Below, one piece after another: positions 24,922 to 34,380 of a DNA stretch of 64,000 bases. Position numbers and translations under genes: made by a program. Every line of letters starts with the position of its first letter. Positions within the stretch are counted from its first letter, which is position 1. Origin of the DNA: Caldilineaceae bacterium (GTDB lineage Bacteria; Chloroflexota; Anaerolineae; Caldilineales; Caldilineaceae); contig JAPKMW010000014.1 in assembly GCA_026645575.1 (NCBI GenBank), positions 1-64,000 on the forward strand. The letters run 5' to 3'. Below the pieces are notes generated by a model that searched no databases, had not been told where the DNA came from, and saw nothing but the letters and a program-made list of their open reading frames with translations.

Positions 24922-26703
24922 GTGCTGCGGGTAAAAATTGTCTGTACGATTGGACCATCAAGTCGCGAAATTCCGGTTTTGCGGCAATTAGTGGAAGCCG
25001 GCATGAATGTTGTGCGGCTGAACATGAGTCACGGCACTCATGCGTATCATAGTGAAACCATCGATCGCGTTCGTATGATCGCCGAGCAAATGGGCAAACC
25101 AATCGCCATTTTGGCCGATTTGCAAGGCCCCAAATTGCGTGTTGGCAAGATGCAAGCCGAGGGTGTGCCTTTACAAGAAGGCGAAGAGTTAATCCTCACC
25201 ATTGACGATGTGGTGGGGCAACCGGGACGCGTACCGATTCAATACAAGGAATTGCCCCACAATGTCAAGCGGGGGGAACCGATTCTGCTCGATGACGGCC
25301 TGCTCGAACTAGAAGTGCTTGACGCCAATGACACAGAAATTCGGACGCGTGTTGTCATTGGCGGCGTGTTGAAAGACAACAAGGGCATGAATCTGCCCCA
25401 CGCTTCGCTCGACATTGGCGCCCTAACCGACAAAGATCGCGAGGATGTCAAATTCGCCCTGGATCGTCAGGTGGACTGGGTCGCGTTGAGCTTTGTCCGT
25501 CGCGCATCGGATGTGCAAGAATTAAAAGAGATTATCCGCCGCGACTCCACCTTTGGTCGCGCGACGCCGGTCATCTCCAAGATTGAGAAGCCGGAAGCGG
25601 TGCGTAATATCGATGAGATTATCGCCATCTCCGATGCCATTATGGTGGCGCGTGGCGACTTGGGCATTGAAACCAGCCCGGAAGCTGTGCCCATGGTGCA
25701 GAAGAAGATCATCTCCAAATGTCTGGCCGCGGCCAAACCGGTCATCACGGCCACGCAGATGTTAGACTCGATGATTCGCAACCCACGCCCCACGCGCGCC
25801 GAAGCGAGTGATGTGGCGAATGCTGTATTAGACGGCAGCGACGCCATTATGTTATCCGGTGAAACAGCCAGCGGCAGCTATCCGGTGCAGTCAGTACGCA
25901 CGATGGTCAAGATTGCCGAAGAGGCGGAACGGGTGCGCGCTGGTTTAAATGTGCGCATCATCTATGAGCAGCCGGCGATCTTTACGGCATCGGGCGCCAT
26001 CTGTCATTCGGCCAAACAGACGGCGGAAGATGTCAAAGCCAAAGCGATTGTCGCTCCTACGGTGAGCGGCAATACGGCCAAATTGATCGCCGGCTTCCGC
26101 CCCAACGTGCCGGTTATCGCCGTGACGCCCAGCCCGATGGTGCAGCGTCAACTCTGCTTACACTGGGGCACCTACCCGCTGTTGACCCGTCGCCTCAATA
26201 CGACCGATGAAGTGGTCGCTGATGCTGTACGTGTGGCCCAACAAGCCGGCCATGTGACGGAAGGGGATACCATTGTCCTCACCGCTGGCATGGTGGGCGG
26301 TGTGCGCAGCGCGACCAACTTGATGATGGTGCGTACCATTGAGCGGGTCGTCGCTCGTGGCATTGGTCTGGGCCAACGGGAAGTGGCCGGGCGCATTGTC
26401 CGCTTGCAACTGCCGCTCAACGGCGAAACGCCCTTAATTGGACCACAGGATATTCTCTACGCCGATCGCATTGACCGTTCCTGTATGCCGCTCCTTCAGC
26501 GCGCCGGCGGCCTGATCACACGGGAAACTGGGCTGGATAGTCTAGGCGCCGTATTAGCCGTCGAACTGGGGCTGCCGGCCGTCATTGGCGTGGATGGGCA
26601 TATCAACGAGTTGGTCGATGGCGCGCCCGTCGTGCTGGACACAGCCAACGGTCAGGTTTGCCAATGGAAAAAATCCATGCCGCTGACCCGTCTGGGGGGG
26701 TGA
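24922..26703 (+). CDS. pyk: Pyruvate kinase with C-terminal PEP-utiliser-like domain
   Basis: 593 residues from GTG at 24922, with GGGAGGG upstream. It makes ATP and pyruvate from phosphoenolpyruvate. Motifs: KIVCTIGPSSREIPVL (4-19), GMNVVRLNMSHG, the active-site segment ISKIEKPEAVRNIDEIIAIS with catalytic Lys, then MVARGDLGIE and TRAEASDVANAVLDGSDAIM. The usual enzyme ends near 470-475. Here residues about 485-590 add a mobile PEP-utilising-enzyme-like domain (AGGLITRETGLDSLGAVLAV), as in several Bacillus-type pyruvate kinases, but its phospho-His is not evident. It is cytoplasmic glycolysis; no operon partner is obvious. Confidence 0.94.
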   Translation: MLRVKIVCTIGPSSREIPVLRQLVEAGMNVVRLNMSHGTHAYHSETIDRVRMIAEQMGKPIAILADLQGPKLRVGKMQAEGVPLQEGEELILTIDDVVGQPGRVPIQYKELPHNVKRGEPILLDDGLLELEVLDANDTEIRTRVVIGGVLKDNKGMNLPHASLDIGALTDKDREDVKFALDRQVDWVALSFVRRASDVQELKEIIRRDSTFGRATPVISKIEKPEAVRNIDEIIAISDAIMVARGDLGIETSPEAVPMVQKKIISKCLAAAKPVITATQMLDSMIRNPRPTRAEASDVANAVLDGSDAIMLSGETASGSYPVQSVRTMVKIAEEAERVRAGLNVRIIYEQPAIFTASGAICHSAKQTAEDVKAKAIVAPTVSGNTAKLIAGFRPNVPVIAVTPSPMVQRQLCLHWGTYPLLTRRLNTTDEVVADAVRVAQQAGHVTEGDTIVLTAGMVGGVRSATNLMMVRTIERVVARGIGLGQREVAGRIVRLQLPLNGETPLIGPQDILYADRIDRSCMPLLQRAGGLITRETGLDSLGAVLAVELGLPAVIGVDGHINELVDGAPVVLDTANGQVCQWKKSMPLTRLGG

Positions 26704-26704
26704 A

Positions 26705-26765
26705 TGGTTGGTTCGTTGGTTGAGCGGGTGTCCTTTGGGCGCGAAACCAACGAACCAACGAACGC
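26705..26765. repeat. Dyad after pyruvate kinase
   Basis: GGTTGGTTCGTTGGTT and AACCAACGAACCAACG are complementary arms built of GTTGGTTC-like octads around a spacer of about 20 nt, starting 2 nt past the stop. Confidence 0.75.
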
Positions 26766-26820
26766 CAGACAACATCCAGGGAATGATCCAACCCATTACT
26801 GACAGCAATTGAGTGAACCC

Positions 26821-27132
26821 ATGAAATCTATTCGTATTGGCGCAAGCATCCTCTACCTGGCCGCTATTCTGCCGATCTATCTGCAATGGGGCCGGCAACA
26901 GGCGGAAGGCCAGATTGATAAGATGCAAGACGCGGTCTTTAATTCGCCCGGCGCCGAATCCACCGTGACACCGGCGATGGTGGTTGGCGGTGTTGCTGTG
27001 CTGGGTAGCCACTTTGTCATCGCCCGCAAAGGGTTGGAACTGGACAATGGCGAGACGCTGGCGACGATGTTGCTGGGTGGGGTGCTGGGCTTCCTCACCT
27101 TTTATTGGCTCTTACCCAAGGAGACGCGATGA
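26821..27132 (+). CDS. Small membrane protein of unknown function
   Basis: 103 residues from the ATG at 26821; an in-frame TTG at 26809 is less likely. Two hydrophobic segments, about 6-22 and 79-97, with a short amphipathic loop between them holding GRQQAEGQIDKMQDAV. No domain recognised. The stop overlaps the start of the next gene (ATGA), so the two are translationally coupled. Confidence 0.7.
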   Translation: MKSIRIGASILYLAAILPIYLQWGRQQAEGQIDKMQDAVFNSPGAESTVTPAMVVGGVAVLGSHFVIARKGLELDNGETLATMLLGGVLGFLTFYWLLPKETR

Positions 27133-27923
27133 TTGTTCGTGAAATGGCGAACGGCCAGCTCCTGTGTATGCACCAAACGACCCATGCGTTAATGGCGGAA
27201 CAGTTCTGCCGCCACTGGGGCAATGCGGACTTTGCGCCCCCCCTGCCTTATGCCGCTACGATGCTGGCCATTGCCCAACATGACAACGGCTGGTATGAAT
27301 GGGAACTGCGCCCTCGGCTGCGCCGCGACGGCTACCCCATGGACTTTATGCACGACGATGATCCGGTTGCGAAAGTGGCGCTTTGGCGGCGGGGCGTTGA
27401 TCGCGTCTTTGAGCAACATCCCTATGCCGCACTTCTGGTTGGACGCCATGCCGCGTTACTTTATGAAAGTGATCTGCCGAACCTGACCGGTCCAGAGAAC
27501 AAACAAGTGGCTGAACAGGTGGCCGCTTTCATTGCTGATCAACAGATGTTGGTGGAGGTGGTGCGCCACGCCTATGCCGAAGACGATCGTTATTGCGATC
27601 TACTCAAGCCGGCAGTGGTGGATGCCAATACCCGTTTGCTCCAATTTGGCGATCACACCAGCCTGCAAGTGATCATTCCCTGGGGCGCCCAATCTGAATT
27701 GCGCAATTGTCCCTTGAACACACAGGAGCGCATCACCATCACCATGCGCCACAGCGCGCAGACCATTACCTTTTCCCCCTGGCCCTTTAGTGTGGACAAC
27801 TTTGCTGTAGAAATTCATGGCAAACTGCTGTCCGAACGCCATTTTGTTAATGAAGAAAGCTATCATGCCGCGCTGGCCGAAGCGCCCCTGCGGCGATTAA
27901 GTTGGCAGGTGGTGAAGGAATAG
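27129..27923 (+). CDS. DUF3891 family protein
   Basis: 264 residues from the ATG at 27129, which overlaps the previous stop by 4 nt. It carries the DUF3891 hallmarks MIVREMANGQLLCMHQTTHA, FCRHWG and LAIAQHDNGWYEWE. A conserved His-Asp pair in AQHDNGW hints at metal or phosphoryl chemistry, but the family's function is not known to me. It is the second gene of a three-gene run; the next starts 1 nt after its stop. Confidence 0.82.
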   Translation: MIVREMANGQLLCMHQTTHALMAEQFCRHWGNADFAPPLPYAATMLAIAQHDNGWYEWELRPRLRRDGYPMDFMHDDDPVAKVALWRRGVDRVFEQHPYAALLVGRHAALLYESDLPNLTGPENKQVAEQVAAFIADQQMLVEVVRHAYAEDDRYCDLLKPAVVDANTRLLQFGDHTSLQVIIPWGAQSELRNCPLNTQERITITMRHSAQTITFSPWPFSVDNFAVEIHGKLLSERHFVNEESYHAALAEAPLRRLSWQVVKE

Positions 27924-27924
27924 T

Positions 27925-29334
27925 ATGTACCCATTTTATATCGCCCCGACAACCCTGGCGGAAGCTTTAGCCTTGAAAGCCGAACATGGCGCTTATGCCC
28001 GTATCATTGCCGGCGGTACAGATCTGCTCATCGAACTAGATCGGGAAGTGCGCAAAGCGCCCGATGGTCGCGCCCCTGGTCTCATCGACTTGACCCGCGT
28101 TCCTAGCTTGGCTGAAATTCGCGAAAATAATGGTTGGATCGAACTGGGGCCGCTGGTGACCCATAATCAATGTGTCGCCAGTCCGTTGATTGTCGCCAAA
28201 GCCTTTCCGCTGGCCCGCGCCTGTTGGGAAGTAGGCGCACCGCAGATTCGCAATCGCGCTACGCTCGCCGGTAACCTCATCACCGCCAGTCCGGCCAACG
28301 ATGCGATTGTGCCGCTGCTGGCGCTGGATGCCCAGATCACCGTGCAAAGCGCCGCCCGTGGTGAACGCACCATGCCCCTGCGCGCTTTCCTGACCGGCTT
28401 CCGTAAGGTGGATCTGGCCGAGGATGAAATCCTGACTCGCATTGCTTTCCCTGCGTTGACGCCAAGCCAACACGGCGTCTTTATCAAGTTAGGCTTGCGT
28501 CAGGCGCAAGCCATTAGCGTTATCAGCGTGGCGGTCATTGTGGAGACCGAAGGCGATCCAGCGCAGACGCCTGTGCGGCAGGCCAGCATTAGCTTGGGGG
28601 CCGTTGCACCTGTCATTGTGCGCGCCGAGGCTGCCGAAGCCTATTTGGGGGGCAAAGTGCTGCGTGATGACGTGCTGCGGGAAGCAAGCCGCTTGGCGTT
28701 GACAGCGGCTGCGCCGATTGATGATGTGCGCAGCACAGCGACCTATCGGCTGGGCATGGTCGAAACCTTAGTTGTTCGCGCTTTACGGCAAATTCGCGAC
28801 GGCCAGGCGCGCACTGGTTGGTCAGAACAGCCCATCTTGTTGTGGGGCGAAACCGACGGGAAATGGCCGGTTGCATCGACAGAGCCGAGCGCTGTCGCCA
28901 CGGTAAATGGGCAGCCGGTGCAATTAGCCAGTGGCATGACCTTGCTGGATAGCCTGCGCACCGCCGGCTTTGTTGGCGTCAAAGAAGGGTGCGCCGAGGG
29001 GGAATGTGGTGCCTGTACGGTTTTCCTGGATGGCATGGCCGTGATGGCCTGTCTTGTGCCGTCCGAACGAGCCGCCGGTAGCCATGTTGTCACCGTCGAG
29101 GGACTGGCGAATGCGGAACAGTTGCACCCGGTACAAGCGGCTTTTGTCCAAAGCGGCGGCGTCCAATGCGGTTACTGTACCCCTGGTTTTATTATGAGCG
29201 CCGCTAAATTGCTCGAAGAACGCCCCCACCCCACCCGCGAAGAGGCGCAACAGGCGCTCACCGGCAACCTCTGTCGCTGTACCGGCTATCGCAAAATTTT
29301 AGATGCCGTCGTACTGGCAGGAGAAACGGTATAA
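27925..29334 (+). CDS. Molybdo-flavoenzyme FAD + [2Fe-2S] subunit (CoxM-CoxS-type fusion)
   Basis: 469 residues. The N-terminal FAD domain (about 1-280) shows ARIIAGGTDLLIELDRE and ATLAGNLITASPANDAI, typical of CO/xanthine dehydrogenase medium subunits. A linker leads to the 2Fe-2S part: first cluster CAEGECGACTVFLDG.., second cluster CGYCTPGFIM and CRCTGYRKI. The order FAD then 2Fe-2S is the reverse of XdhA-type fusions. It should pass electrons between a molybdopterin large subunit and an acceptor, but no large subunit gene lies in the window. It is tightly spaced after the DUF3891 gene. Confidence 0.9.
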   Translation: MYPFYIAPTTLAEALALKAEHGAYARIIAGGTDLLIELDREVRKAPDGRAPGLIDLTRVPSLAEIRENNGWIELGPLVTHNQCVASPLIVAKAFPLARACWEVGAPQIRNRATLAGNLITASPANDAIVPLLALDAQITVQSAARGERTMPLRAFLTGFRKVDLAEDEILTRIAFPALTPSQHGVFIKLGLRQAQAISVISVAVIVETEGDPAQTPVRQASISLGAVAPVIVRAEAAEAYLGGKVLRDDVLREASRLALTAAAPIDDVRSTATYRLGMVETLVVRALRQIRDGQARTGWSEQPILLWGETDGKWPVASTEPSAVATVNGQPVQLASGMTLLDSLRTAGFVGVKEGCAEGECGACTVFLDGMAVMACLVPSERAAGSHVVTVEGLANAEQLHPVQAAFVQSGGVQCGYCTPGFIMSAAKLLEERPHPTREEAQQALTGNLCRCTGYRKILDAVVLAGETV

Positions 29335-29380
29335 TTCTGATCAACCACCATTCTTCTCCCATCGCTGCCTACGGTTGACA

Positions 29381-29454
29381 AGGGATACAGACGCGGATTT
29401 AGGAAATACGGATTACTCTTATGATTATCTGTGTTTCCTGAATCCGCGTCTGTA
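29381..29454. repeat. Imperfect dyad before the STAND gene
   Basis: ACAGACGCGGATTTAGGAAATACGGAT and ATCTGTGTTTCCTGAATCCGCGTCTGT are imperfectly complementary (about 23 of 27) with a loop of about 20 nt. Confidence 0.75.
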
Positions 29455-29563
29455 CCATACCCAACCCTGTGTTGTAGCGCATAGACAAACGCCCAACTGC
29501 ATCGTAGCATCAACGTCACCGTCCGTCCGAAACCTTTGTCGAACGAAAGGAATTGCTGCGTCG

Positions 29564-32296
29564 ATGACCGAGAAGAAGCAACCACTGCGCACCGTCACCT
29601 TTTTTGAACAAGTCAAGGCCGCCCTGGCCCACTATACCGACCCGCAATGGTTGGGTGAGCATTCACCCTTGGCCGCGCCTTATTTCCTGGGCAGTGCGTT
29701 GCATGGCGCGCCACCCTCGCCACAAGAGCGGGGGCTGGTGTTGATCGATGTTCTGGAAAAGACCCTGGAATCGCTTTGGGGCGGCGCCTTGCCAACCAAT
29801 GGGCAAACCATGTTGGCCGATGTGGCGGCTGAAGCTACGGCGCAGGGGCAGGGGGATCGCTACTATTGTTTGATTCTGGAATTGAATTACCGGCGCCGTT
29901 GCTATAAACCTACGCCCAAAAATCAGGCTGAAATCTACAACGATATTCTCCACATCTCCCGCCCCAGCCATGATCGCCACCTGGCGCAGGCAGTGGAGCG
30001 GCTAGGTGGGCTGCTCTTGCAACGGCTGCGCCCGACCATCCGCCCCGAACAGCCGACGTTGCAGGCTACCCTCATCGGGCGTGACGATCTGCTAGACCAA
30101 TTGCTCCATGACTTACAGGCCGGCAAGTGCATCAGCCTAACCGGCCCCGGCGGTATGGGCAAAACGTCCCTGGGTGCAGCCGTCAGCGAACAGTGGGTTT
30201 CGCCAGCGACCTTTTGGTTTACCTTTCGCCCGACCTTTAATGATCAACTGGACAGCCTGCTCTTTGCCTTGGGCCACTTTCTCTATGAACAGGGCGCCTC
30301 TACCCTCTGGCACCAGTTGATCGCCGATGGCGGGCGGCTGAAGGATGTCAACCTGGCCTTGGGGCTAGCGCGCAGCGATTTGGCCGCCTTGAGCCACCAG
30401 CCCCTGCTCTGTTTTGATGAGTTGGATTTTCTACGCCCGCTTACCCTGGATCAGCCCAATCCGAAGCATGTCCAGTTACTCGAATTTATCGACAGCCTGC
30501 GCGGTTATACGCCCTTGCTGTTGATCGGCCAGCGCGTCTTTTGGGAGAGCGACGGCGTTTACTCCGTTGAAGGCTTAACGCAGACCCAACTGGCGATGCT
30601 GCTCCACCAGCTTGCCATTCCGGCGACCGGCGAGGATGTCGCCCGGCTCCATGTCTACACTGGCGGCAACCCACGCCTGGCGGAACTGTGTGGCGCGCTC
30701 CATCTGGTCAATCCCACGCAATCATTTCGTACCACTTTGGATGAGTTGCCCCAATCATCGGCCCTCTTGCCGCTCTGGCATCGCTTGGAGCGGCGGTTGC
30801 CGGCTAGTGAACGACAGTTGTTGCAAGCGTTGGCTGTTTTCCGCACACCGGCGCCGGTGGATGCTTGGCGCCTGGATGAATCAGCCGCGACTGATGCGCT
30901 GCCACAGTTGTTACAGCGTCGCCTTGTGCGCCAAGATGAGCAAGGCGGCGTGAGCCTGTTACCGGCGCTGCGTCAGGTGATCTATGACGAACTGCCAGTC
31001 GAAGTGCGGGAACAGTATCACCTGCAAGCGGCGGCGATTCGCACGGCGCGGGGTGAATACACGTCTGCCGCTTATCACTTACAGCAGGCGGATCAACCGG
31101 AAGCGGCGGTAGCGCTCTGGTATCCCCAGCGCAAGAGCGAGATCAACCGAGGGCTGGGCGGCGCGGCGTTGGCGCTCTTTGAACAGATCTCACAACGGCG
31201 GCTGTCAAAAGCGCGTGCCCAGGAACTGGCCTTATTGCGCAGCGAACTGTATGAGCGCACCGGCCAACCGGGCAAAGTGATTGAAACGATGACCGCCCAA
31301 ACGTGGCCGACCGATGAGCCACGCACCATTGACGCCCAGATCCTGTGGGGCAATGCGTTGCGTCAGCAAGGGCAAACCGATGCGGCGCTCGATAAATATG
31401 CTGAAGGAGTGGCGCACCAACGGCGACTTGCGAGTCAGGCCATTCACTTGCATACCTTGCGCAGCCGCGCCTACCTCCATCAACGGGCAATGGCGCAGGC
31501 CCGCCAAGAGGTCGATCTGGCCCGGTTTCAGGTAGAAAGTTTACAAGGATCCTTCTATGATCTGAGCGGCAACTATGAGCTAGCCTATGCCCACTACCAG
31601 ACGGCCTTAACCATCGCCCAAACGCTCAATGATGTGAGCGCAATGGCCCATATTCATCACCATATCGCCTTGTTGGTCGGGCGCCAAACCGGTATGGCCG
31701 ATGCGGCTACCCATTATGAACAGGCAATGACGCTCTATCAACAGAGCGGAGATCGATACCGAGTCGAAGTGGTGCGGAGTAACCTGGCCAGCACCCAGAT
31801 TCAGGCGCGTGACTTTGCCGCTGCATCTGTGTCGGCGCGCACCGCCTTGCGCTTTTTTGAAGCAATGGGGGATTCGGTGCGCATTGCCCAAAATGCGTCG
31901 AATGTGGCAGAAGCCTTGGTGGAGCTCGATCAACTGGCAGACGCGGAACAGTATGCCCAACAGGTGTTAGCACAAGAGGAGCCACACAGCCACCCCTATG
32001 CACTCTATACGCTGGGAACGATCCGTCGCAAGGCCCATAACCTGGCTGAGGCTGAACTCTACTATAGCCAAGCGCGCCATATTGCGGCACTGAATGAAGA
32101 CGGCTATCTGTTGGCCTATGCCTGGGAGGCGCTGGCGGAAGTGTACCGTGCCGCCGGCAACCGCGCCGCTGCTCAGCAGGCTGTTGCCCAGGCGGATGCC
32201 GGTTTTCGGAAGCTGGGCATCGGTGAGAAGATCGCCCAGATCGCCGCGCTCCAAGCGGCGATTGATGCATTGGGTAATGATTTTGATGCACAGTAG
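29564..32296 (+). CDS. STAND-type NTPase with tetratricopeptide repeats
   Basis: 910 residues from the ATG at 29564; the open frame extends further upstream but only through repeat sequence. The N-terminal region of about 170 residues, with FEQVKAALAHYTDPQWLGEH and SPLAAPYFLG, has no known fold. The NTPase domain has Walker A GPGGMGKT (194-201) and Walker B LLCFDELD (281-288), as in NB-ARC/STAND signalling ATPases. A helical region to about 590 is followed by about 7-8 TPR-like units to 905 (SGNYELAYAHYQTALTIAQT, GDSVRIAQNASNVAEALVEL). Such proteins switch on ligand binding and then oligomerise to regulate transcription, signalling or defence. No effector domain is obvious and no partner is adjacent. 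Confidence 0.85.
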   Translation: MTEKKQPLRTVTFFEQVKAALAHYTDPQWLGEHSPLAAPYFLGSALHGAPPSPQERGLVLIDVLEKTLESLWGGALPTNGQTMLADVAAEATAQGQGDRYYCLILELNYRRRCYKPTPKNQAEIYNDILHISRPSHDRHLAQAVERLGGLLLQRLRPTIRPEQPTLQATLIGRDDLLDQLLHDLQAGKCISLTGPGGMGKTSLGAAVSEQWVSPATFWFTFRPTFNDQLDSLLFALGHFLYEQGASTLWHQLIADGGRLKDVNLALGLARSDLAALSHQPLLCFDELDFLRPLTLDQPNPKHVQLLEFIDSLRGYTPLLLIGQRVFWESDGVYSVEGLTQTQLAMLLHQLAIPATGEDVARLHVYTGGNPRLAELCGALHLVNPTQSFRTTLDELPQSSALLPLWHRLERRLPASERQLLQALAVFRTPAPVDAWRLDESAATDALPQLLQRRLVRQDEQGGVSLLPALRQVIYDELPVEVREQYHLQAAAIRTARGEYTSAAYHLQQADQPEAAVALWYPQRKSEINRGLGGAALALFEQISQRRLSKARAQELALLRSELYERTGQPGKVIETMTAQTWPTDEPRTIDAQILWGNALRQQGQTDAALDKYAEGVAHQRRLASQAIHLHTLRSRAYLHQRAMAQARQEVDLARFQVESLQGSFYDLSGNYELAYAHYQTALTIAQTLNDVSAMAHIHHHIALLVGRQTGMADAATHYEQAMTLYQQSGDRYRVEVVRSNLASTQIQARDFAAASVSARTALRFFEAMGDSVRIAQNASNVAEALVELDQLADAEQYAQQVLAQEEPHSHPYALYTLGTIRRKAHNLAEAELYYSQARHIAALNEDGYLLAYAWEALAEVYRAAGNRAAAQQAVAQADAGFRKLGIGEKIAQIAALQAAIDALGNDFDAQ

Positions 32297-32422
32297 CCCT
32301 CCAACCCGTGCTAAACTGAACTCGGCCAATCCGCCGCTGAATCGGATAACGCGGCAAGGCTGACGCCAATCGTGATGCCAATCCGGCTTGAATTATTTTG
32401 TATCTCATAAGGAGCATTTCCA

Positions 32423-33238
32423 ATGCAGACAGTCACACTATTGCACCGGGTTTGTCGTTTTTGCGCCGTTTTTGCGCTTGTTGCGTTGCTCATGCCGACG
32501 CTGCCTTTGCCCGTACAGGCATCGCCGGGCTATGCCTATCACTGGCGTGTACAGTTCGATTTTGAGACCAACTTCAACGGCCAATTGATTGTGGATGTCG
32601 GCTATAACGAGAATGGTGCCGTTCAACAGCCCCCCTTGCACAGCCGTACCTTTGTCGTGGGTTGTCAGCGTGTCGGGGCCGTGGGTCTAAGTGGCGGCGT
32701 TGCCAAATTTGGCGGCGGCTATATAGCATGTGATCTGGATGTCAAAAGCGCCGTTGAGCAGACCTTTGCCGCATGTGACGAGATCCATCCAGGCTGTAAG
32801 CTGGCGATCGGCAATGTGGAACAGTACCGCAGCTTAGCGCTGGCCGCAGATCTATCCGCCGCCGCGACTGGAGTTGCACCCATTCTTGGTCATCCAAGCG
32901 TCGCCTACGCCGTCAACGTCTCCACAAGTATGCACACCGTGCAAACAGCGCTAGATCCCATCGGTACGGTCAACTCATCGGGGTGGGGTGTGGCGCCGGC
33001 ACTGAATAAGAGTTACCAGTCCAGTGTTCGATATGTCTGTTCGCTGGCCGGTGACTGTGGCGCCCATTTCAATGTCGCCGGCAATCCCGAGTATGTCAAT
33101 ACGGCGGATGCGCCGGTTAACTTTCTCATGACCCCAAGCACACTAACGATTGGTCATGACCTCAGCGGCGCAACTCTCTTCGCCGGCAGCACGATCGATA
33201 ATATCCTGATCGATCCGGGCAATGGTCTGCCGGAGTAG
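32423..33238 (+). CDS. Secreted hypothetical protein
   Basis: 271 residues with AAGGAG about 10 nt upstream. A signal peptide (FCAVFALVALLMPTLPLPVQA) is cleaved near residue 33. The mature part is beta-rich, with a segment YAYHWRVQFDFETNFNGQLI and five or six cysteines (near 79, 102, 116, 123, then SVRYVCSLAGDCGAHF) that may form disulfides. I recognise no family. The next gene begins 4 nt after its stop, with the GGAG of its ribosome-binding site inside this gene's end, suggesting cotranscription. Confidence 0.7.
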   Translation: MQTVTLLHRVCRFCAVFALVALLMPTLPLPVQASPGYAYHWRVQFDFETNFNGQLIVDVGYNENGAVQQPPLHSRTFVVGCQRVGAVGLSGGVAKFGGGYIACDLDVKSAVEQTFAACDEIHPGCKLAIGNVEQYRSLALAADLSAAATGVAPILGHPSVAYAVNVSTSMHTVQTALDPIGTVNSSGWGVAPALNKSYQSSVRYVCSLAGDCGAHFNVAGNPEYVNTADAPVNFLMTPSTLTIGHDLSGATLFAGSTIDNILIDPGNGLPE

Positions 33239-33242
33239 TGTG

Positions 33243-33536
33243 ATGAAAGCTCACCCACAGCCTGCCCAGATTGGTGATCTCTGTTTGCTCATTCAATCCA
33301 GCCAACCGGCTGCGGCCGGCGACTTGTACAACCGCCAACGGGCTTTGCATACCCGTTATGGCGGTACAATCATTGAGCCGGTTCATCTCACTTGTCAACG
33401 CTTTGCCGGTGACGATGCGCGCCAATGGCAACCGTTGCTGCCCCACCTGCGCCAGGGGATGAGGGCGATCATGCCCTTTCCCCTGACCGCTGATCAGCAG
33501 TCCCGTCCATACCAGGAGGAAACCAATGACCTTTGA
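33243..33536 (+). CDS. Small protein, possibly a truncated 2H-phosphoesterase-like domain
   Basis: 97 residues from the ATG at 33243 with GGAG 7 nt upstream. The segment LHTRYGGTIIEPVHLTCQRF resembles the first H-x-T half of 2'-5' RNA ligase/cyclic phosphodiesterase (2H) proteins, and the later half with the second H-x-T is missing. It is about half the usual length. Its end overlaps the next gene's start by 11 nt, so translation is likely coupled. The assignment is tentative. Confidence 0.6.
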   Translation: MKAHPQPAQIGDLCLLIQSSQPAAAGDLYNRQRALHTRYGGTIIEPVHLTCQRFAGDDARQWQPLLPHLRQGMRAIMPFPLTADQQSRPYQEETNDL

Positions 33537-34233
33537 CCAAGCTGAGTTTGACATCCGTTGTGAATGGGGGTTGCAAGGCGTCATGACGTTGGCGCCGATT
33601 AGCGATGTGGTGATTATCGTCGATGTTTTTTCGTTTACTACCTGTGTCGAGATCGCCACCAACCAGGGCGCACTGATCTACCCCTATCGTGGTGACGATG
33701 CCGCCGGTTTTGCCCAATCCGTTGGCGCCGAACTGGCGGCGAAATGGGGCGGGACAGGCTACTCGCTCTCGCCACATTCGCTCGTCTCCTTGCCGCCGGC
33801 GCTACGGCTGGTCCTGCCCTCGCCCAACGGCTCGACCCTGAGCATGAGCACCGGCCAGACGCCAACCATTGCCGGCTGTTTGCGAAACTTTGAGGCAGTG
33901 GCCGCGGCGGCGATGACCTATGGCAAGCACATCGCGGTGATTCCCGCCAGTGAACGGTGGCGGGCCGATGGTTCGTTGCGTCCGGCTTATGAAGATTGGC
34001 TGGGCGCTGGCGCGATTATCAGTCAACTTCGTGGGCGGCTCTCTGTGGAAGCACGGGCGGCGCGGGCGGCCTTTCTGGATGCCCAAGGCGAACTTACCCA
34101 ATTGCTGAGTGTATGTGGCTCGGCCAAAGAGCATAGTGAACAGGGCATGGCAGAAAATGTAGCGCTGGCGGGGGCGGTGAATGTGAGCGATTGCGTGCCG
34201 TTGTTGGTGGAGGGCGCGTATCGTCGGCGATGA
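33526..34233 (+). CDS. ComB-like 2-phosphosulfolactate phosphatase family protein
   Basis: 235 residues with AGGAGG about 7 nt upstream. Motifs of the family: VVIIVDVFSFTTCVEIATNQ (28-47), LPSPNGSTLSM (around 99) and VIPASERWRADGSLRPAYED (about 138-157), ending in WLGAGAII. ComB removes phosphate from 2-phosphosulfolactate in coenzyme M synthesis. Many bacterial homologues occur without that pathway, and none of the other com genes is visible here, so the true substrate is open. It is the last gene of a three-gene run with a secreted protein and a small 2H-like protein. Confidence 0.85.
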   Translation: MTFDQAEFDIRCEWGLQGVMTLAPISDVVIIVDVFSFTTCVEIATNQGALIYPYRGDDAAGFAQSVGAELAAKWGGTGYSLSPHSLVSLPPALRLVLPSPNGSTLSMSTGQTPTIAGCLRNFEAVAAAAMTYGKHIAVIPASERWRADGSLRPAYEDWLGAGAIISQLRGRLSVEARAARAAFLDAQGELTQLLSVCGSAKEHSEQGMAENVALAGAVNVSDCVPLLVEGAYRRR

Positions 34234-34380
34234 CAGTGGCTCGATTCCCTGCTCATCTTCCGCTATGCCCAATCGCTATGGCGCGTGATTGTGGCGCATC
34301 GTTTGAATGATTCTCTGGCGAGTTTCCTGTTCAAAACGTTGGCGTGAGCATGGCTGCATCGTGTCAACCAGACGCAGTGG

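Noticed and set aside
34234..34347. Possible remnant coding sequence after the ComB-like gene
   Set aside because: A 36-residue stretch reads protein-like but has no start and no family. Too short to support.
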